DNA from: Daphnia carinata
Lineage: Eukaryota; Arthropoda; Branchiopoda; Diplostraca; Daphniidae
Assembly: GCF_022539665.2 (NCBI RefSeq)
Contig: NC_081339.1
Span: 7,065,367 to 7,129,366, forward strand
Length of the DNA stretch: 64,000 nucleotides
Direction: 5' to 3'
Position numbers and translations under genes: made by a program. This document shows positions 50,460-61,792 of this stretch, in pieces. Under the pieces are notes generated by a model. The model was not told the origin of the DNA. It saw nothing but the letters and a program-made list of their open reading frames with translations, and made no database searches. Numbering within the stretch: the first letter of the stretch is position 1; each line of letters opens with the position of its first letter.

Positions 50460-52264
50460 TGTGTGTCTTGGACAATTTACCAGACAGTTGTTGTAAATAC
50501 CTTCACACAAACACGACCGTTTTTTTTTTTTTTCATCATCTTTTTTTTTTTTTCACTCCTTTGACCATATTTAAAAAAAAAAAAAAAAAAAAGATCCTCC
50601 GGCAATCCAGCGGGTCATCATCGTCGTTATGTGCCACATACACACACGAAAGAAAATGTTTTTTTTTTTTTTCTCGTCTTAATGGCAACGTTGAGAGTCA
50701 TTTGAGAAAAAACTGTTGGAAACCTTGGACAATTCACGGATGGAAAAAGACAGGGGGGGTCTCTTACCTATTAGGAAATGTCTTGCCCGTTAGATATGTC
50801 GCCCGTTTCAAGTTGACTTGGCATTGGGTGGTCATTTCTATTGTTCGCCTGGAACGCACGGCCGACTTCAAATCTGACCTTTTTTATTATCTTTGTGAGC
50901 AAAACATTATTTTTGAAAAAAATGTCGATCGATTTCATTTCATAAGATGACCCCGTGAGGGGGACGTGAGTCCAGATGGACCACCTTCTTTTTTTTTTGG
51001 GGGGGGGGGGCAGCCCTCCCTTCTTGAAAATTCTCATTTCCAAAAAACGACTACACCTACACACGGACATGTTTTAAAGAGAATTTTTCTTGTACAAAGT
51101 GTATATCTTTTTTTTTTTTTTTTCTCGAAACGAGTCCTTGGCACGCAATCTCGTTTCGGCCGCTTCGTTATCTTCCATCCGACGTAAGCGCTAAATATTT
51201 TTTTTTTTTTTTTTTTTTTTTTGGAACGGATAACGTTCACACACTTCCAAAAAATGGTTTGTCTTTTATTTATTTATTTTTATTTTTATTTTTTATTTTT
51301 TTCAATGCAATCATCATAGTGAAAATGAATTTATTTAAATTTTGTTTTTAAAAAACAGCTCTGGATAAATTGGGAATGAGATCTGGAACGTTGAATTCGT
51401 CTGCCAACGGTACGGGACCCGTGGAACCGGCCTTGCCCAACACAGTGTTTGACGTGGCCAGTTTGGCACTTTACGGCTGTCATGCGTTGCCAATCCGGCT
51501 CAAGATCCTGCTCGACCGGCTCTTTTCCGTCCTGCCGCCCGAGGACGTCGTTCAAGTCCTCACCGGTTTCGGATGGTCCCTCGAAGATTACGCCAGAGGT
51601 TACATCTTACAAGTTAGTAGTTTTTTTTATTTTTCATTTTTCTCTCTTTCGCTTCTAAAAATAAGAAAAAGAAAACCCAAAAATGGAAAAAACGGAGGGG
51701 GAACTGAGAGACAATTATGGTAACACACACACACACACACACACACACAAGATGCGTGTTTGTGTCTGATGGAAAATAACAACCGCTTATTATCAAATTG
51801 GAGAGGGGACCCTCTCTCTCTTTTTTTTTCTTTTTTTTTTTTTGAAGAAAAGACACTGGAGAAAAAAAAAGGGACTCATTTCCACCTAATCAAGCTATCC
51901 TGGAACTCTTTTGGGAAAGAAAGAAAAAAATGCAAAAAAAAAAAAAAAAAAAAAAGCCCTTCATGTTTGACTCATTTTGAATAATAATAAGACCGAAAAA
52001 AGGGATGGGGGGGGGGGAAAAGACTATTGGAATAATAACGAAAGGGATGCTAATGGATGGAGAAGGGGAAATTATTTGTTACGTGGAACAGCATGGAACG
52101 AAAAGTTGTGCGCCTATCTGTCGGCTGCTGCTCGTTTCAATAACTTGACCGTGGAACTTGAGAGAGAGACACATTTTATTTTATTCTTTTTTTTTTTTTC
52201 TTATTTAATGACTTTAAAAGAAAAGTTGAGGTCCTGACTTGTGTTGAGCCCACAAAACGGCTGC

Positions 52265-52300
<36 letters not shown>

Positions 52301-55300
52301 CAAATTTCAGCACATCATTTTTGAAAAGCAACACACGCATGCGTTTACGTTGAAATACGATTTGAATTTCATTTCTTTTTACCTGCCTTTTTTTCTTCCC
52401 ACATTTTCGGGTGTTCCAGTCATTTGAACGAGTTTAGAAAATTTATCGACTTTCGAGTTGAAACGACGTCCAATCAGCCGTGGAAAAAAAACAAAAAAAA
52501 AAAAACAAAGTTTTTTATTGCTCGATGTCGTCCCTCTCCGCTTCCCCCTTTTTGCGCAACGTGTTTCTCTTGTCCATCCATCGTGGAACGTGACGGAACG
52601 GGAAAAACATTGTTGTTATCCTTTTTAACGATTGGTCAAAAGTCATTTGTTGCTGGAACACACATACAAAGAAAAGCCCTCCCCCCCCCCACCTCCCCAA
52701 CACAAAAAAAAAATTGTCTACTAAGATAGGAGACCGAAAGGACTTTGAAAGTGACTTGATTTGCATTCGATCATTAAGCGCCCTTCCCCCCCCTCGATCC
52801 CGCACTCAAGCATCAGCTGATTTATGGTTTGGCGTCCCCTCCCCCCTCTTTTATACTATTACTAGTAGCTATTACAATCTATCTCTATCGAGATCGAGCT
52901 AGAAAAAGTTCAAAAAAAAAAAAAAGAGTGAAGATCGGCACACCCATAAATACTTGCCACCATCCTCCCCCCCTTCCTTACCAAAAGGGATTTTATTTTT
53001 GGCTATATCACAAACTTAAGAGGACGCGTGTAACTATTAGTCTCGTCTAAATCGAGACGATTTTTTTTTTTTTTTTTCCTTGTGTGTTTATAGATTTTCC
53101 CCAAGGGGGGGGGGGGGGGCGAAACACGAAAGGTATGGCCACTCGCAGACGTTTGTGTGTTGACTTGGATGTTGTTTAAAATTCGTTGGTGGAGGGGAGG
53201 GAAAGGTTTGTCGGCCAAACTTGAAGCGGCGCAAAGTGACACTGACCAGAGAGTTTGAAAAAAAAAAAAAAAATGGTGGAACGGGAGGGGGGGAGGTGAT
53301 CTGGTGATTCTGTTCTGTCTCTTTTAGCTCTTTGCATCAGTCCCGCCGAACGCCATCGTTATCTTGAAAAGAAGAAGAAGAAGAAACTCGGGACATGAAA
53401 CCATGAAAAGTTATTTTTGTATACCACCACGTTGAGATGTGGGGTGGGGGGGAGGGATGGATGAAGAAAAAAGGATTGCATCCGATAGGCCGGGAGTAGT
53501 TGGGTGTAGGGGATTTTAGACAGCAGATAAGTGCACTTGTTCTTTCAAATGAAGAAAAAAAAAAAAAAGAGAGAAGGGAGGAGGGATTGATGTATGAGAT
53601 ACTATCGCGCTCTTTGGTAAAGGGAGGGGGGGGGGAGGCGGCCGTGTGTTTCGTTCAGTCCCGTTTGACCCGAGTTGCAGCGACTCGATCCATTTGATGT
53701 AGCTCGAAAGACAAATGGACGATATCCAGCACGGGTTGTCAATGCGTAGCTTTTCAAGCTGTCGCACCCAACTAACTCATTGTGGACTTTGCTTCTTATT
53801 TCTTTAGTTTTTAACTCTTATTCACATCACATGCTGATGGAGAGAATTCAATTCGAAATTTGTTTGAAAATGTCTTGCCCAAATTTTTCATCGTCGCAAT
53901 GACCTTCTTTTTTTTTTTTTTTTCAAATGAAATTGACTTGAAAAAAAAAAAAAAAAAAAAATAGAAATAAAAAAGCAAATCGGTTCGTCGGTGTCTGTTG
54001 GTTTCCGGAATCGGCCACACACAAAGGAAAGAAGAAATTCTTGCGTGTGTGTGTGTGTCTGTGTGTGTGTGAAAGCCGACGCCGCTCTTTTTTTTTTTTT
54101 TTTTTTTTTTTTTGAAAATAAAAAGAAAAGGGGCTTGTCTTGTCACGGGAGAAGAAAATGGTTGATGAGTCGAGGGCGTCGGGTGGGAAAAAAAAAAAAA
54201 GAAAGAAAAAAGACAAGTGACGAGACGCAACGGCGTCGACAACGAGCGACGTTCCCAATCCCTCCCTGTACATACACACACACACACACATATGGGGCGA
54301 CGTCATTACCGAGTTCAACCAACCGGCCGGCGTCATAATGACAGCGTTCAGTGTCTGTGTGTGTGTGTGCGGTCTGTTGTACGCCCGTCTCGCTTCTTCT
54401 TTTTCTTGGCCGCTTTCCTCATCAACTCGCCTTTGTGTCTTGTTTTGTTGTTGTTGTTTTTTTTTTGTTATTTTTTTTTTCTAGAAGGGGAAAAAAAAAA
54501 TAATATATATAAAAAGTGAGGTACACGTTTGAGTCATCCGCCAGGTGGACTATCGTTTCAATCGTTCACGAAGAAATATAGGAAGAGATAGATTTTCTGC
54601 TTGATTAAACACTGTTGCCAATTCTCTATAGTCGATTCCATTATTTCTATTTATTTATTATTTTTTTTTTTTTTTCCTTTGATGATATTTTAAAAATTAG
54701 TTTGATTTATTTCAAATGAAAAACAGGACGGACAGGGACGACCGGTTGAAGTGTGGAGCATTTGCGGAAGGGACGAAGAGCCGCTAGTTCTCCAACAGTT
54801 CCTGAGATTCGGCGAGACTCGAGTCATCGCATCGCGGATCCTCCAGCAACAGGAAAACGAGACGAAAACATGCGCAGCTGCAGCGGCGGCCGCTTCGTCG
54901 GCTTCGTCCGGCGCGGATCAACAGCAGCAGCAGCAGCAGCAGCGCAGGATGCCGACAACGACGACGACGACGACGGCCAACAACAACAAAGAAACCTCGG
55001 CCGAAAGAGAGCAACAGCAACAGCAACAACAACAACAGTTGAAACTCAATTCGGAGATCAAGGAATTTCTGAAGAAAGCGCAGCAAAATCCGCAGGCGGC
55101 CCTGGCCGGCATGTTGGGCCATTCGGGTCTGCCGGCCTTTGTCAATCCGCTCAATTCGTTGTCGTTTCCTTTCATTCCCGGACTGACTGGGCCGGCCGGC
55201 CCGCTGAATCACCTGCCCCGCTTGCCGCCCATGATGAACCTGCCTCCTCCGCCTCCACCTCCACCAGCGGCACCTCACCAGTCGACGTTGCCGCGACTGC

Positions 55301-55386
55301 CCACAGCCGCCGTCCAGCCGCAACAGCACAGTCCGCCCGTTTCATCGATCTCCAACAACAGCCACGCCGCTGGTCTAACGTCCAGC

Positions 55387-55420
<34 letters not shown>

Positions 55421-57217
55421 TGCAGGCCGTTTCGTCTTCTTCTTCGGCTTCGGCTTCGGCTTCGGCTTCGGCTTCGGCTTCCTCCGCCGCAGCAGCAGTA
55501 GCAGCAGCAGCAACGATGGCGCAGAGTCCGCTAGGCCGGCTGCAAGGCATGCAGCCGTTCGATTTCCGATCGGTAGTTCAACAAACGGCCAAGGAGCGCT
55601 GCAGTCGCAGTCCGGAATCGAATCGCATCCGCCTGACTCCGCCTCCGCTCTCCTCCTCCGCCTCATCGGCGGCCAACAGTTTGAATTTGAAGAGCCTCCA
55701 GTCTCTGACGGGCACGCATCACGCGCAACAGCGCTCGGCCGTCTCGCCGCTGTGCCTGACCAACAAAGCGGCCGATGTCCATCAGCAGCAGCAACAGCAG
55801 CGCCACAGGTCGCGCTCGGCGTCGAGCAGCAGCAGCGAGCTGGACTGGGACGAGGACGACATGATGGACGACAGCGACATGTACGACAGCGGGACGGCCC
55901 CGCAGAACGCGCTCAACTTGACGCGCAAGAACAGCGGCGGCGGCATGCATGCCGGCCGCCGCCACCACCACCACCACCACCATCACGGCCAGCGCAGTCG
56001 GCCCGAGATTTCCGACTCGCTCAGCGAAGCCGAACGCACCACCATGATGCGCAGGCCGGCCAAGTCGTCGGGCTCTCACAGTGGCGGCGGTGGTCAAGGC
56101 AGCAGCGCAGGAGGACAAGGACAAGGCGGGTCGTCGTCGATGAAACGCAGCTGGAATCCGCTTGGACCGCTGGGCACGCAGCTCATCAATCCGGCCACGG
56201 GCAAGAAGAGGGTCCAGTGCAACGTGTGCCTCAAGACGTTCTGCGACAAGGGCGCCTTGAAGATCCACTTTTCGGCCGTGCACCTGCGCGAGATGCACAA
56301 GTGCACGGTCGACGGGTGCAACATGATGTTTAGTTCGCGACGCTCCCGCAACAGGCACAGCGCCAACCCCAACCCCAAGCTGCACAGCCCGCACCTGAGG
56401 CGCAAGATATCGCCGCACGACGGGCGCACGTCGCAACCGCACCCGGCCCTCGGATCGCTCATGTCTCACGTCCAGCACGCCGGGGGTGCGGGTGGAGCAG
56501 GGGCTCACGGCGGGCCTCACGCAGGGGCTCACGCAGGGGCGGCTGGTTTCGCCGGCCTGACGCATTTGCCCCCGCTCGGTGCCGCAATGCACGCGCATCA
56601 CGCGTTGATGGGGCCGGACGGTTTCGGCAAGGCCGGCGCACTGGGCGGTGGTGAATCGCAGCACAGGGAACGTTCCGTTTCGTCCATGTCGTCGTCGGGT
56701 GGCGGCCATGGAGGCGGAGGAGCAGGAGGAGGAATGGGCGGAGGAATGGGCCACGATGGCGACGTGATTAAAGGTCGTAATTATTACGCGGCTTCTTCGG
56801 ACGACCTGGACGACGACCTGGACGATCTGAGCAGTCTTGACGAAGGCGAGGAAGGCGGCAACGCGGCCAACCACAGGCTGGATCACGTCATGGCCGGCTC
56901 GTTCCATCATCACCAAGACGAGGCCGGTCACAACAACGCGTCGTCTTCCCCCAAACAACAAGTACAACAACTACAACTACAACTACAAGCTGGACAACAA
57001 CAACAACAAGCTGGACAGCAGCAACAAGCTGGACAACAACAACAAGTTGGACAGCAGGGCGGAGCGGTGCGCAAGCGCAAGAGCCAGAACCCGACGCGAC
57101 TGTTCCAGCAACAGCAGCAAGTGGCCGACGCTTACCTGTCGGACAACGACGGCGGACGTTCGGACGCGTCGGACCAGTCGGCCGGCGGATCTTCTTCGGG
57201 CCACGGCAGGCGGCAGC

Positions 57218-57251
<34 letters not shown>

Positions 57252-58230
57252 CAAGAACAACAACAACGGCCACGAGACGAAGAGGATCAAGACGGAGGTG
57301 GAGAGCTTCTCGCGCGGGCGAGTGGACCACTCGCCCGCCGCTGCTGGTTACCGGACGGACGAAGAGGCGGACGACGATGACGACGCCGATGACGGCCAGG
57401 ATTCAAAAAACGGCGGGTTGTCCGCTGCTGAAACAATGGCCCAGCAGCAGCACTCGAGGGCCGCGCGTCGCCAACGTCAAGACTCTGGGACCGAAATGGC
57501 CGAGCTGGACGCTGCTGCTCGCGCTCAATCGGACCCGTCGTCGGCCCCGCCCACGCCACTGAGCGGCGTGGAAATGGGCGACGTGACGGGCGTGGACGCT
57601 GATCGACTCGGCTCGATCCGGCCCTACCCGCTGGACGCGGACGACGAGGACGACGACGAGGACCTGGTGGACAGCCTGACGGGCAGCCCGCGCTCTGACT
57701 GCGACTCGTCGAGCGTCCCGCTGGACAAGGAGAATCCGCGGAGGTGTTCGGCTTGCGGCAAGGTCTTCCAGAACCATTTCGGCGTCAAGACGCACTACCA
57801 GAACGTCCACCTGAAGCTGATGCACCGTTGCACGGTCGATGGATGCACGGCGGCTTTCCCGTCCAAGCGCAGCCGCGACCGGCACGCGCACAACTCGAAC
57901 CTTCACCGCAAACTGCTGTCGACGGACACGACGACGGCCTTCCACGTCGGCGGCGGAGGAGGCTCCCCGCTGGCCTCGCCCGTCGCCTCCCCGACGCTGG
58001 CCATGACCCCGACGACGCCCACCACGCCCACGGCCAAAATGGCACCGACGGCGGCTTCGTCGGCCGGCCAGCCGGCCGGGGACGTTTCGGCCGCTGATTT
58101 TTCGCTGCACCAGTTCTCGTCGCTGCGCGACGAATTCCTCAGCCGCATTTATGCCAACGCCGAAGCGCACGGCATGATGCACGGACTGGCGCCTTTTCTA
58201 GCCAATCCGCACCACCACCACCACCACCAC

Positions 58231-58268
<38 letters not shown>

Positions 58269-58686
58269 CGTGAGTCTCGGTCACCATGGCAACGCGGCGG
58301 TGGTGGCCGCCGCCGCCGCCGCCGCCGCCGCCACGCATCTCCATGGCAACAATCCAAACAGCTTCTTGTCGGGCCTGCAACAGTCGGCCGCCGCGGCGGC
58401 CTTCCTGTCGGCGGCCGCTGCGGCCGCTAGCGCCAGCGCCAGCACCAACGCCAACGGTGCGCCCAACGGCCACAATCATCATCGTCATCATCATCATCAT
58501 CATCACGACGTGCCGATGAACGGCGTCGCTTTGGCCAATCATCACAACAACAATCAAGTCACCATCAACGGCAAGGCGGCGTCGGTGAGGGACAGCTCGG
58601 CTTCGTCGCCGCCCCACCGGCCCAACTCGGCGTCGCCGTCGCCGCCATCGGCCGCCTCGTCCATGGCGCTCAGGACGTCCGTCTGA
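32486..58686 (+). CDS. disco: basonuclin/disconnected-family zinc-finger transcription factor (whole gene, four coding exons)
   Basis: Exons 32486-32599, 37144-37246, 51359-51612 and 54727-58686 join in phase to 1,476 residues. Introns are 4,544, 14,112 and 3,114 nt. The family comprises nuclear C2H2 transcription factors, disco/disco-r in flies and BNC1/BNC2 in vertebrates. Conserved blocks in order: [15 protein letters not shown] and CKHGW (residues about 39-70); [49 protein letters not shown] (about 100-157); [12 protein letters not shown] (about 177-188); zinc-finger pair 1 (about 655-715); KRKSQNP; zinc-finger pair 2 (about 1164-1225); and [11 protein letters not shown] (about 1290-1300). 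The third C-terminal finger pair of vertebrate basonuclins is absent. Long Gln, Asn, His, Ala and Ser-Ala runs fill the linkers. The symbol is a family assignment; basonuclin-2-like is an equally fair name. Exon 1 is the least certain part. Confidence 0.9.
36121..36151. repeat. inverted repeat TCCTACTCT / AGAGTAGGA
   Basis: Perfect 9-base arms (36121-36129 and 36143-36151) separated by 13 bases. It lies inside disco intron 1. Confidence 0.6.
36601..36614. promoter_or_regulatory. perfect 14-base palindrome GATCCCGCGGGATC
   Basis: A perfect palindrome in intron 1, about 530 bases before disco exon 2. Twelve of its bases (GATCCCGCGGGA) occur again at 36425-36436. Confidence 0.5.
37144..37246 (+). 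CDS. disco: disco coding exon 2 (cysteine-rich basonuclin N-terminal motif)
   Basis: Encodes [18 protein letters not shown], then [12 protein letters not shown]. This is the cysteine-rich N-terminal block that is a hallmark of basonuclins: AIRCT, a CxCECF-type core, PGK and CxxCKHGW. The acceptor is TTAAATAG and the donor GTGAGT. The exon ends in phase 1 and joins exon 3 to give His-Ala-Leu-Asp-Lys-Leu, matching the vertebrate HALDKL. Confidence 0.92.
46101..46121. repeat. inverted repeat AACACGTT / AACGTGTT
   Basis: Perfect 8-base arms with a 5-base loop. The arms contain the E-box-like ACGTG core in both orientations. Confidence 0.5.
48128..48154. repeat. inverted repeat CTCAAAGAGT / ACTCTTTGAG
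   Basis: Perfect 10-base arms (48128-48137 and 48145-48154) around a 7-base AT-rich loop, in disco intron 2. It could form a hairpin in the primary transcript. Confidence 0.6.
51359..51612 (+). CDS. disco: disco coding exon 3 (basonuclin core domain)
   Basis: Encodes ALDKL, a Ser/Asn/Gly linker, then [33 protein letters not shown], and [16 protein letters not shown]. This is the most conserved non-zinc-finger region of basonuclins ([12 protein letters not shown] is nearly invariant). The acceptor is AAAACAG, the donor GTTAGT, and the exon ends in phase 0. GC content is much higher than in the flanking introns. Confidence 0.95.
51724..51749. repeat. (AC)n microsatellite
   Basis: Uninterrupted AC dinucleotide repeat in disco intron 3. 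Confidence 0.9.
52269..52295. repeat. poly(A) tract, 27 nt
   Basis: Twenty-seven consecutive A in disco intron 3. Confidence 0.9.
54727..58686 (+). CDS. disco: disco coding exon 4 (zinc-finger exon)
   Basis: A 3,960-base terminal coding exon beginning after GAAAAACAG and ending TCCGTCTGA. It starts [10 protein letters not shown], then [12 protein letters not shown], as in basonuclins. Finger pair 1 is [22 protein letters not shown] with [19 protein letters not shown] (about 56218-56390). Finger pair 2 is [22 protein letters not shown] with [19 protein letters not shown] (about 57745-57910). RDEFLSRIY follows. Low-complexity runs: Gln (54919-54942, 55012-55038, 57217-57249, 58234-58266), Asn (55383-55420), Ser-Ala (55440-55481), His (55963-55987, 58210-58233, 58475-58506) and Ala (58298-58333). 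The GC-rich repeats also leave long open frames in other frames and antisense, which I treat as by-products. Confidence 0.95.
55440..55481 (+). repeat. (TCGGCT)n hexanucleotide coding repeat
   Basis: Tandem TCGGCT hexamers encode an alternating Ser-Ala run in disco exon 4, directly after an Asn run and before an Ala run. Likely length-polymorphic. Confidence 0.85.
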
Positions 58687-58965
58687 AATGTTGAATTTTT
58701 GATCGAGGCGTATTTTATGAAATCATCACATCAAAATGAGGACAAATATCCGGCTTTTCTCTCTCGTTAACGGACCCACTTTTCATTTCATTCTTTTTTT
58801 TTTTTTTGGTTTTTTTTGGGGGGTTTTTATTCAATTGTGTGTACATAAAAGAGGAAATAGTTGGGCCGTCGTAGTCCTACAAGATCCGGATTCCATTTTT
58901 TTTTTTAAGGAAGTGCGTGAGGGAAATTTTTGAGCAAATTCCTTTGCGTCAGATAGAAGGGGAAA

Positions 58966-58990
58966 AGAGAGAGAGAGAGAGAGAGAGAGA
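58966..58990. repeat. (GA)n microsatellite
   Basis: GA dinucleotide repeat in the likely disco 3' UTR. Confidence 0.9.
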
Positions 58991-59057
58991 TTTAAAAAAA
59001 AATGAAGCGTTTTTTCAACGGATCTCTTACGGAAATTGCATCTTATCACTTAATATT

Positions 59058-59088
<31 letters not shown>

Positions 59089-61039
59089 GAATTATTTCAT
59101 TGCGATCGAGACACGCCCAGACGAGGCGAATTTCGTAGAGACGTTTTGCTTTTTTTTTTTGTGTTTTTTTAAATCAATTCTATTCGCTAATCTATTTATT
59201 AGCTTGATCGTCGTTTGTTTCTCTTTTTGTTGTTGCTAATTTTTCCTGTACAGCCAAAAAAAAAAAAAAAAAATAGCGTTTCTTGAACACCACAAAAACA
59301 AAAGAAGAATGTCCAAACATTTTAGTGAAAAAAAAAAAAAAGATTCAATTAATTTTTGTTTGATTTGAACTTCAATGTTGCCCACCTCGAAAAAAATACG
59401 GACGTTCTTGATTTTCTGTGTGTTGTCTTCATTTCTCAATTTTTATCTTTCACTTTTATTTAAAAACAAAATATTTTTTTTTTTTTCATTTGCGTGAAGA
59501 GGATCAGTTGAGAGAGAAATGCAAAGAAAAACAAACAAACAAACAACGGGATCTGAACGTCATCCGTCTGCACAATATTTTGCATAAAACTATGATATAA
59601 ACTATTTACCATTTTATTAACCTGCCGAATATTCTATTTGTTTTAATTCGGGGTTTTGGATTCCCCCCCCCCCCCTGCCATCCAATTTTTTTTTTTAATC
59701 TCTTAGAATTTAATTGAAAATAATAATGATAAAATTTAAAAAAAAAAAAAAATTTATTATTATTATTATTATTCATGCGCTGCTATTTGCTCCTCGTGTT
59801 CTGTTTGTCCCCTCTCGATTGTAATAGGCCTACCACACCTCAGATAGAAACGATGTTGATATCCTGGAAATGTCGAATGAATTCAAAACGCCCATCTTGG
59901 TTGCTGTCCACACGATTTTTTTTTTTTGGCCAAGAAAGCCAAACATAAAACAAAAAAAAAGAGTAGCATTAAAAATAAAAAACAAAAAACAAGGGATTCA
60001 TATTCCAAAACGTTGTCCATTGTGTAACGAATGCTGTTTTTTAATTTCATTTACATGTTTATCAAATTTGAATGGAAGGCCTAAAAAAAAAACAAAAAAA
60101 AAAAAACACTTTGATTTTTAAAATTTGCTCTTCCTCGTTTTTTTTTTTTGTTTTATTGATGTATACGTGTGATTGTGGTCGAGCCATGGCGATTTTCCGT
60201 CTTTCTTCACGTGTCCCCCGCCCTTTTTTTTTTTTAAATATATTCTCATTCCCGAAGAAATCATCTCATTTGCATTTTTTTGTTTTGTTTTTTTACATGT
60301 ACCTTTTGAAAAATTTGTCTTTTTTCGCGCCAAACTATTTTTTTTTTTTTCCCTCGAATTGCTCGTGCACACATTTTTTTTACATAATCGAAATTTTCAC
60401 ATCGCCCCCATCCATCGTCATTTTTCACGCATGTCCTTTTGTTTTTTGTTTTTTTTGTTTGTTTTTTTTTCGAATTGACGATTGGCTAGTTTTTATAGGT
60501 CTATCATTTATCGGCTAGCTCCATCCCGATTGTACTCTCTCATTTTTAATAATGTGGTTGGCGACGAATCTATACGTGTGTATGTGTGTGATTGGTTCGG
60601 ATCGCTGCTGCGTATATGTGTGTATACATGAAAAAAATCCGTGTGTCTGTCAATGTCCGTTGTTTAGCAATACAACAGCAAAAAAACAAAAATGAGATGT
60701 TCACCCCCCCCCCCCCTTCTTTAAAAAAAAAAAAATAATAATAATAAACATTTAAGATTCGCATGCTGGACAGTGGAGCAAGAAGAAGCGCTCAATAGCA
60801 TGAAACGTTCTGTAGGCACTTAGAGAAATGTATAAAAACTACCCATGTCCTTAACTACTTCTTGGCTCTTTTATGTTTATATACGTAGATGGACTTTCTC
60901 TTCTGCTAGATATATATATATATATATTGTGCAGTCGGCTTGCTCTAGGGGGGTTCAAAGTCCGGAAGTCCGGGCGAACGAGGGACGAGAGCAATGCAGA
61001 CACACACATGCACACAGCAGTTCCGTTGTTGTTTGACTC

Positions 61040-61062
61040 GAAAGAAGAAGAAGAAGAAGAAG
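61040..61062. repeat. (GAA)n microsatellite
   Basis: GAA trinucleotide repeat followed by CA and GA repeats downstream of disco. Confidence 0.85.
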
Positions 61063-61758
61063 ATAAATAGACACACACACACACAGAGAGAGAGGGGTGA
61101 CCGGTTATACGCCTTGTCACGCTGTCATTAAACCCATTCACGGCTAATGAGCATCGAGCAGCACTCTCGACTTTTTATTATTATTTTTCTTTCGCTGCGT
61201 GTGCAATCAGCTGATTCTATACATAAAAAAAACGCCGTGATATCAAAACAAAGCCACTTTGAATGTATCAACTCGGCCTATCATCAACCAGCTTTTGTTT
61301 GTTTTTCTCATTCCAATTTCGATTGTAAACAACAACAATTCATTTTTGTTTGTTTTTTAATTACTATACAAATTAGAGTCTCTGTGTTTATCCCCGTAGA
61401 ATGAAATGCCCCCTCACTTTGTTATCCCGATCATTTTTTAAAAAAAGCTAAAAGGAAAGCTAGTTCGCAATGACCCACAAAAGCTAACGGGGGGGGGGGG
61501 GGGAGATCTCAGGAAACGATCTCATCTCTCGTTAACTGTCAAAGTGTCGAGAAAAAAAAAAAAAAAAAAAAAGAAGCCTTTCTACTCTAAGAGAAACTAC
61601 ATCGTGTGCAAAAAGGGCTCTCTTTCTCTCTCTCACTCCGGAAGCCACGGCCGCTTGACTTTTTCTCATCTCTCTCTCTTTTTTTTTTCTTTTGAAGCAG
61701 AGTCGCGTCGTTGGTCTACACGTCGTCGGCTCGTTCCATTTTCACATGCGCTTCCTCC

Positions 61759-61792
<34 letters not shown>

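Larger units (their letters stand above)
37247..51358 (+). other. disco intron 2 (14.1 kb)
   Basis: No coding support in this intron. It is filled with A/T homopolymers (many of 12-30 bases), G/C runs and GT/CA/TA repeats. Notable items are a 10-base perfect inverted repeat at 48128-48154, an 8-base inverted repeat at 46101-46121, a CTCF-like match on the minus strand at 48533-48546, and octamers at 47546 and 49373. Confidence 0.6.
51613..54726 (+). other. disco intron 3
   Basis: A 3.1 kb intron with no coding support. It includes a CA microsatellite (51724-51749), a 27-base poly(A) (52269-52295), several C and G runs, and an octamer at 52759. Confidence 0.6.

Noticed and set aside
54753-56333. 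A 526-codon open frame overlapping the disco zinc-finger exon in another + frame
   Set aside because: It is made of the same CAG/AAC/CAC/GCC repeats read out of phase and has no recognisable domain. The basonuclin/disco frame has conserved motifs throughout, so this is a composition artefact.
55663-56970. A 435-codon antisense open frame opposite disco exon 4
   Set aside because: GC-rich repeats deplete stop codons on the opposite strand. The translation is Arg/Val/Ala-rich with no domain and no supporting splice or start context.
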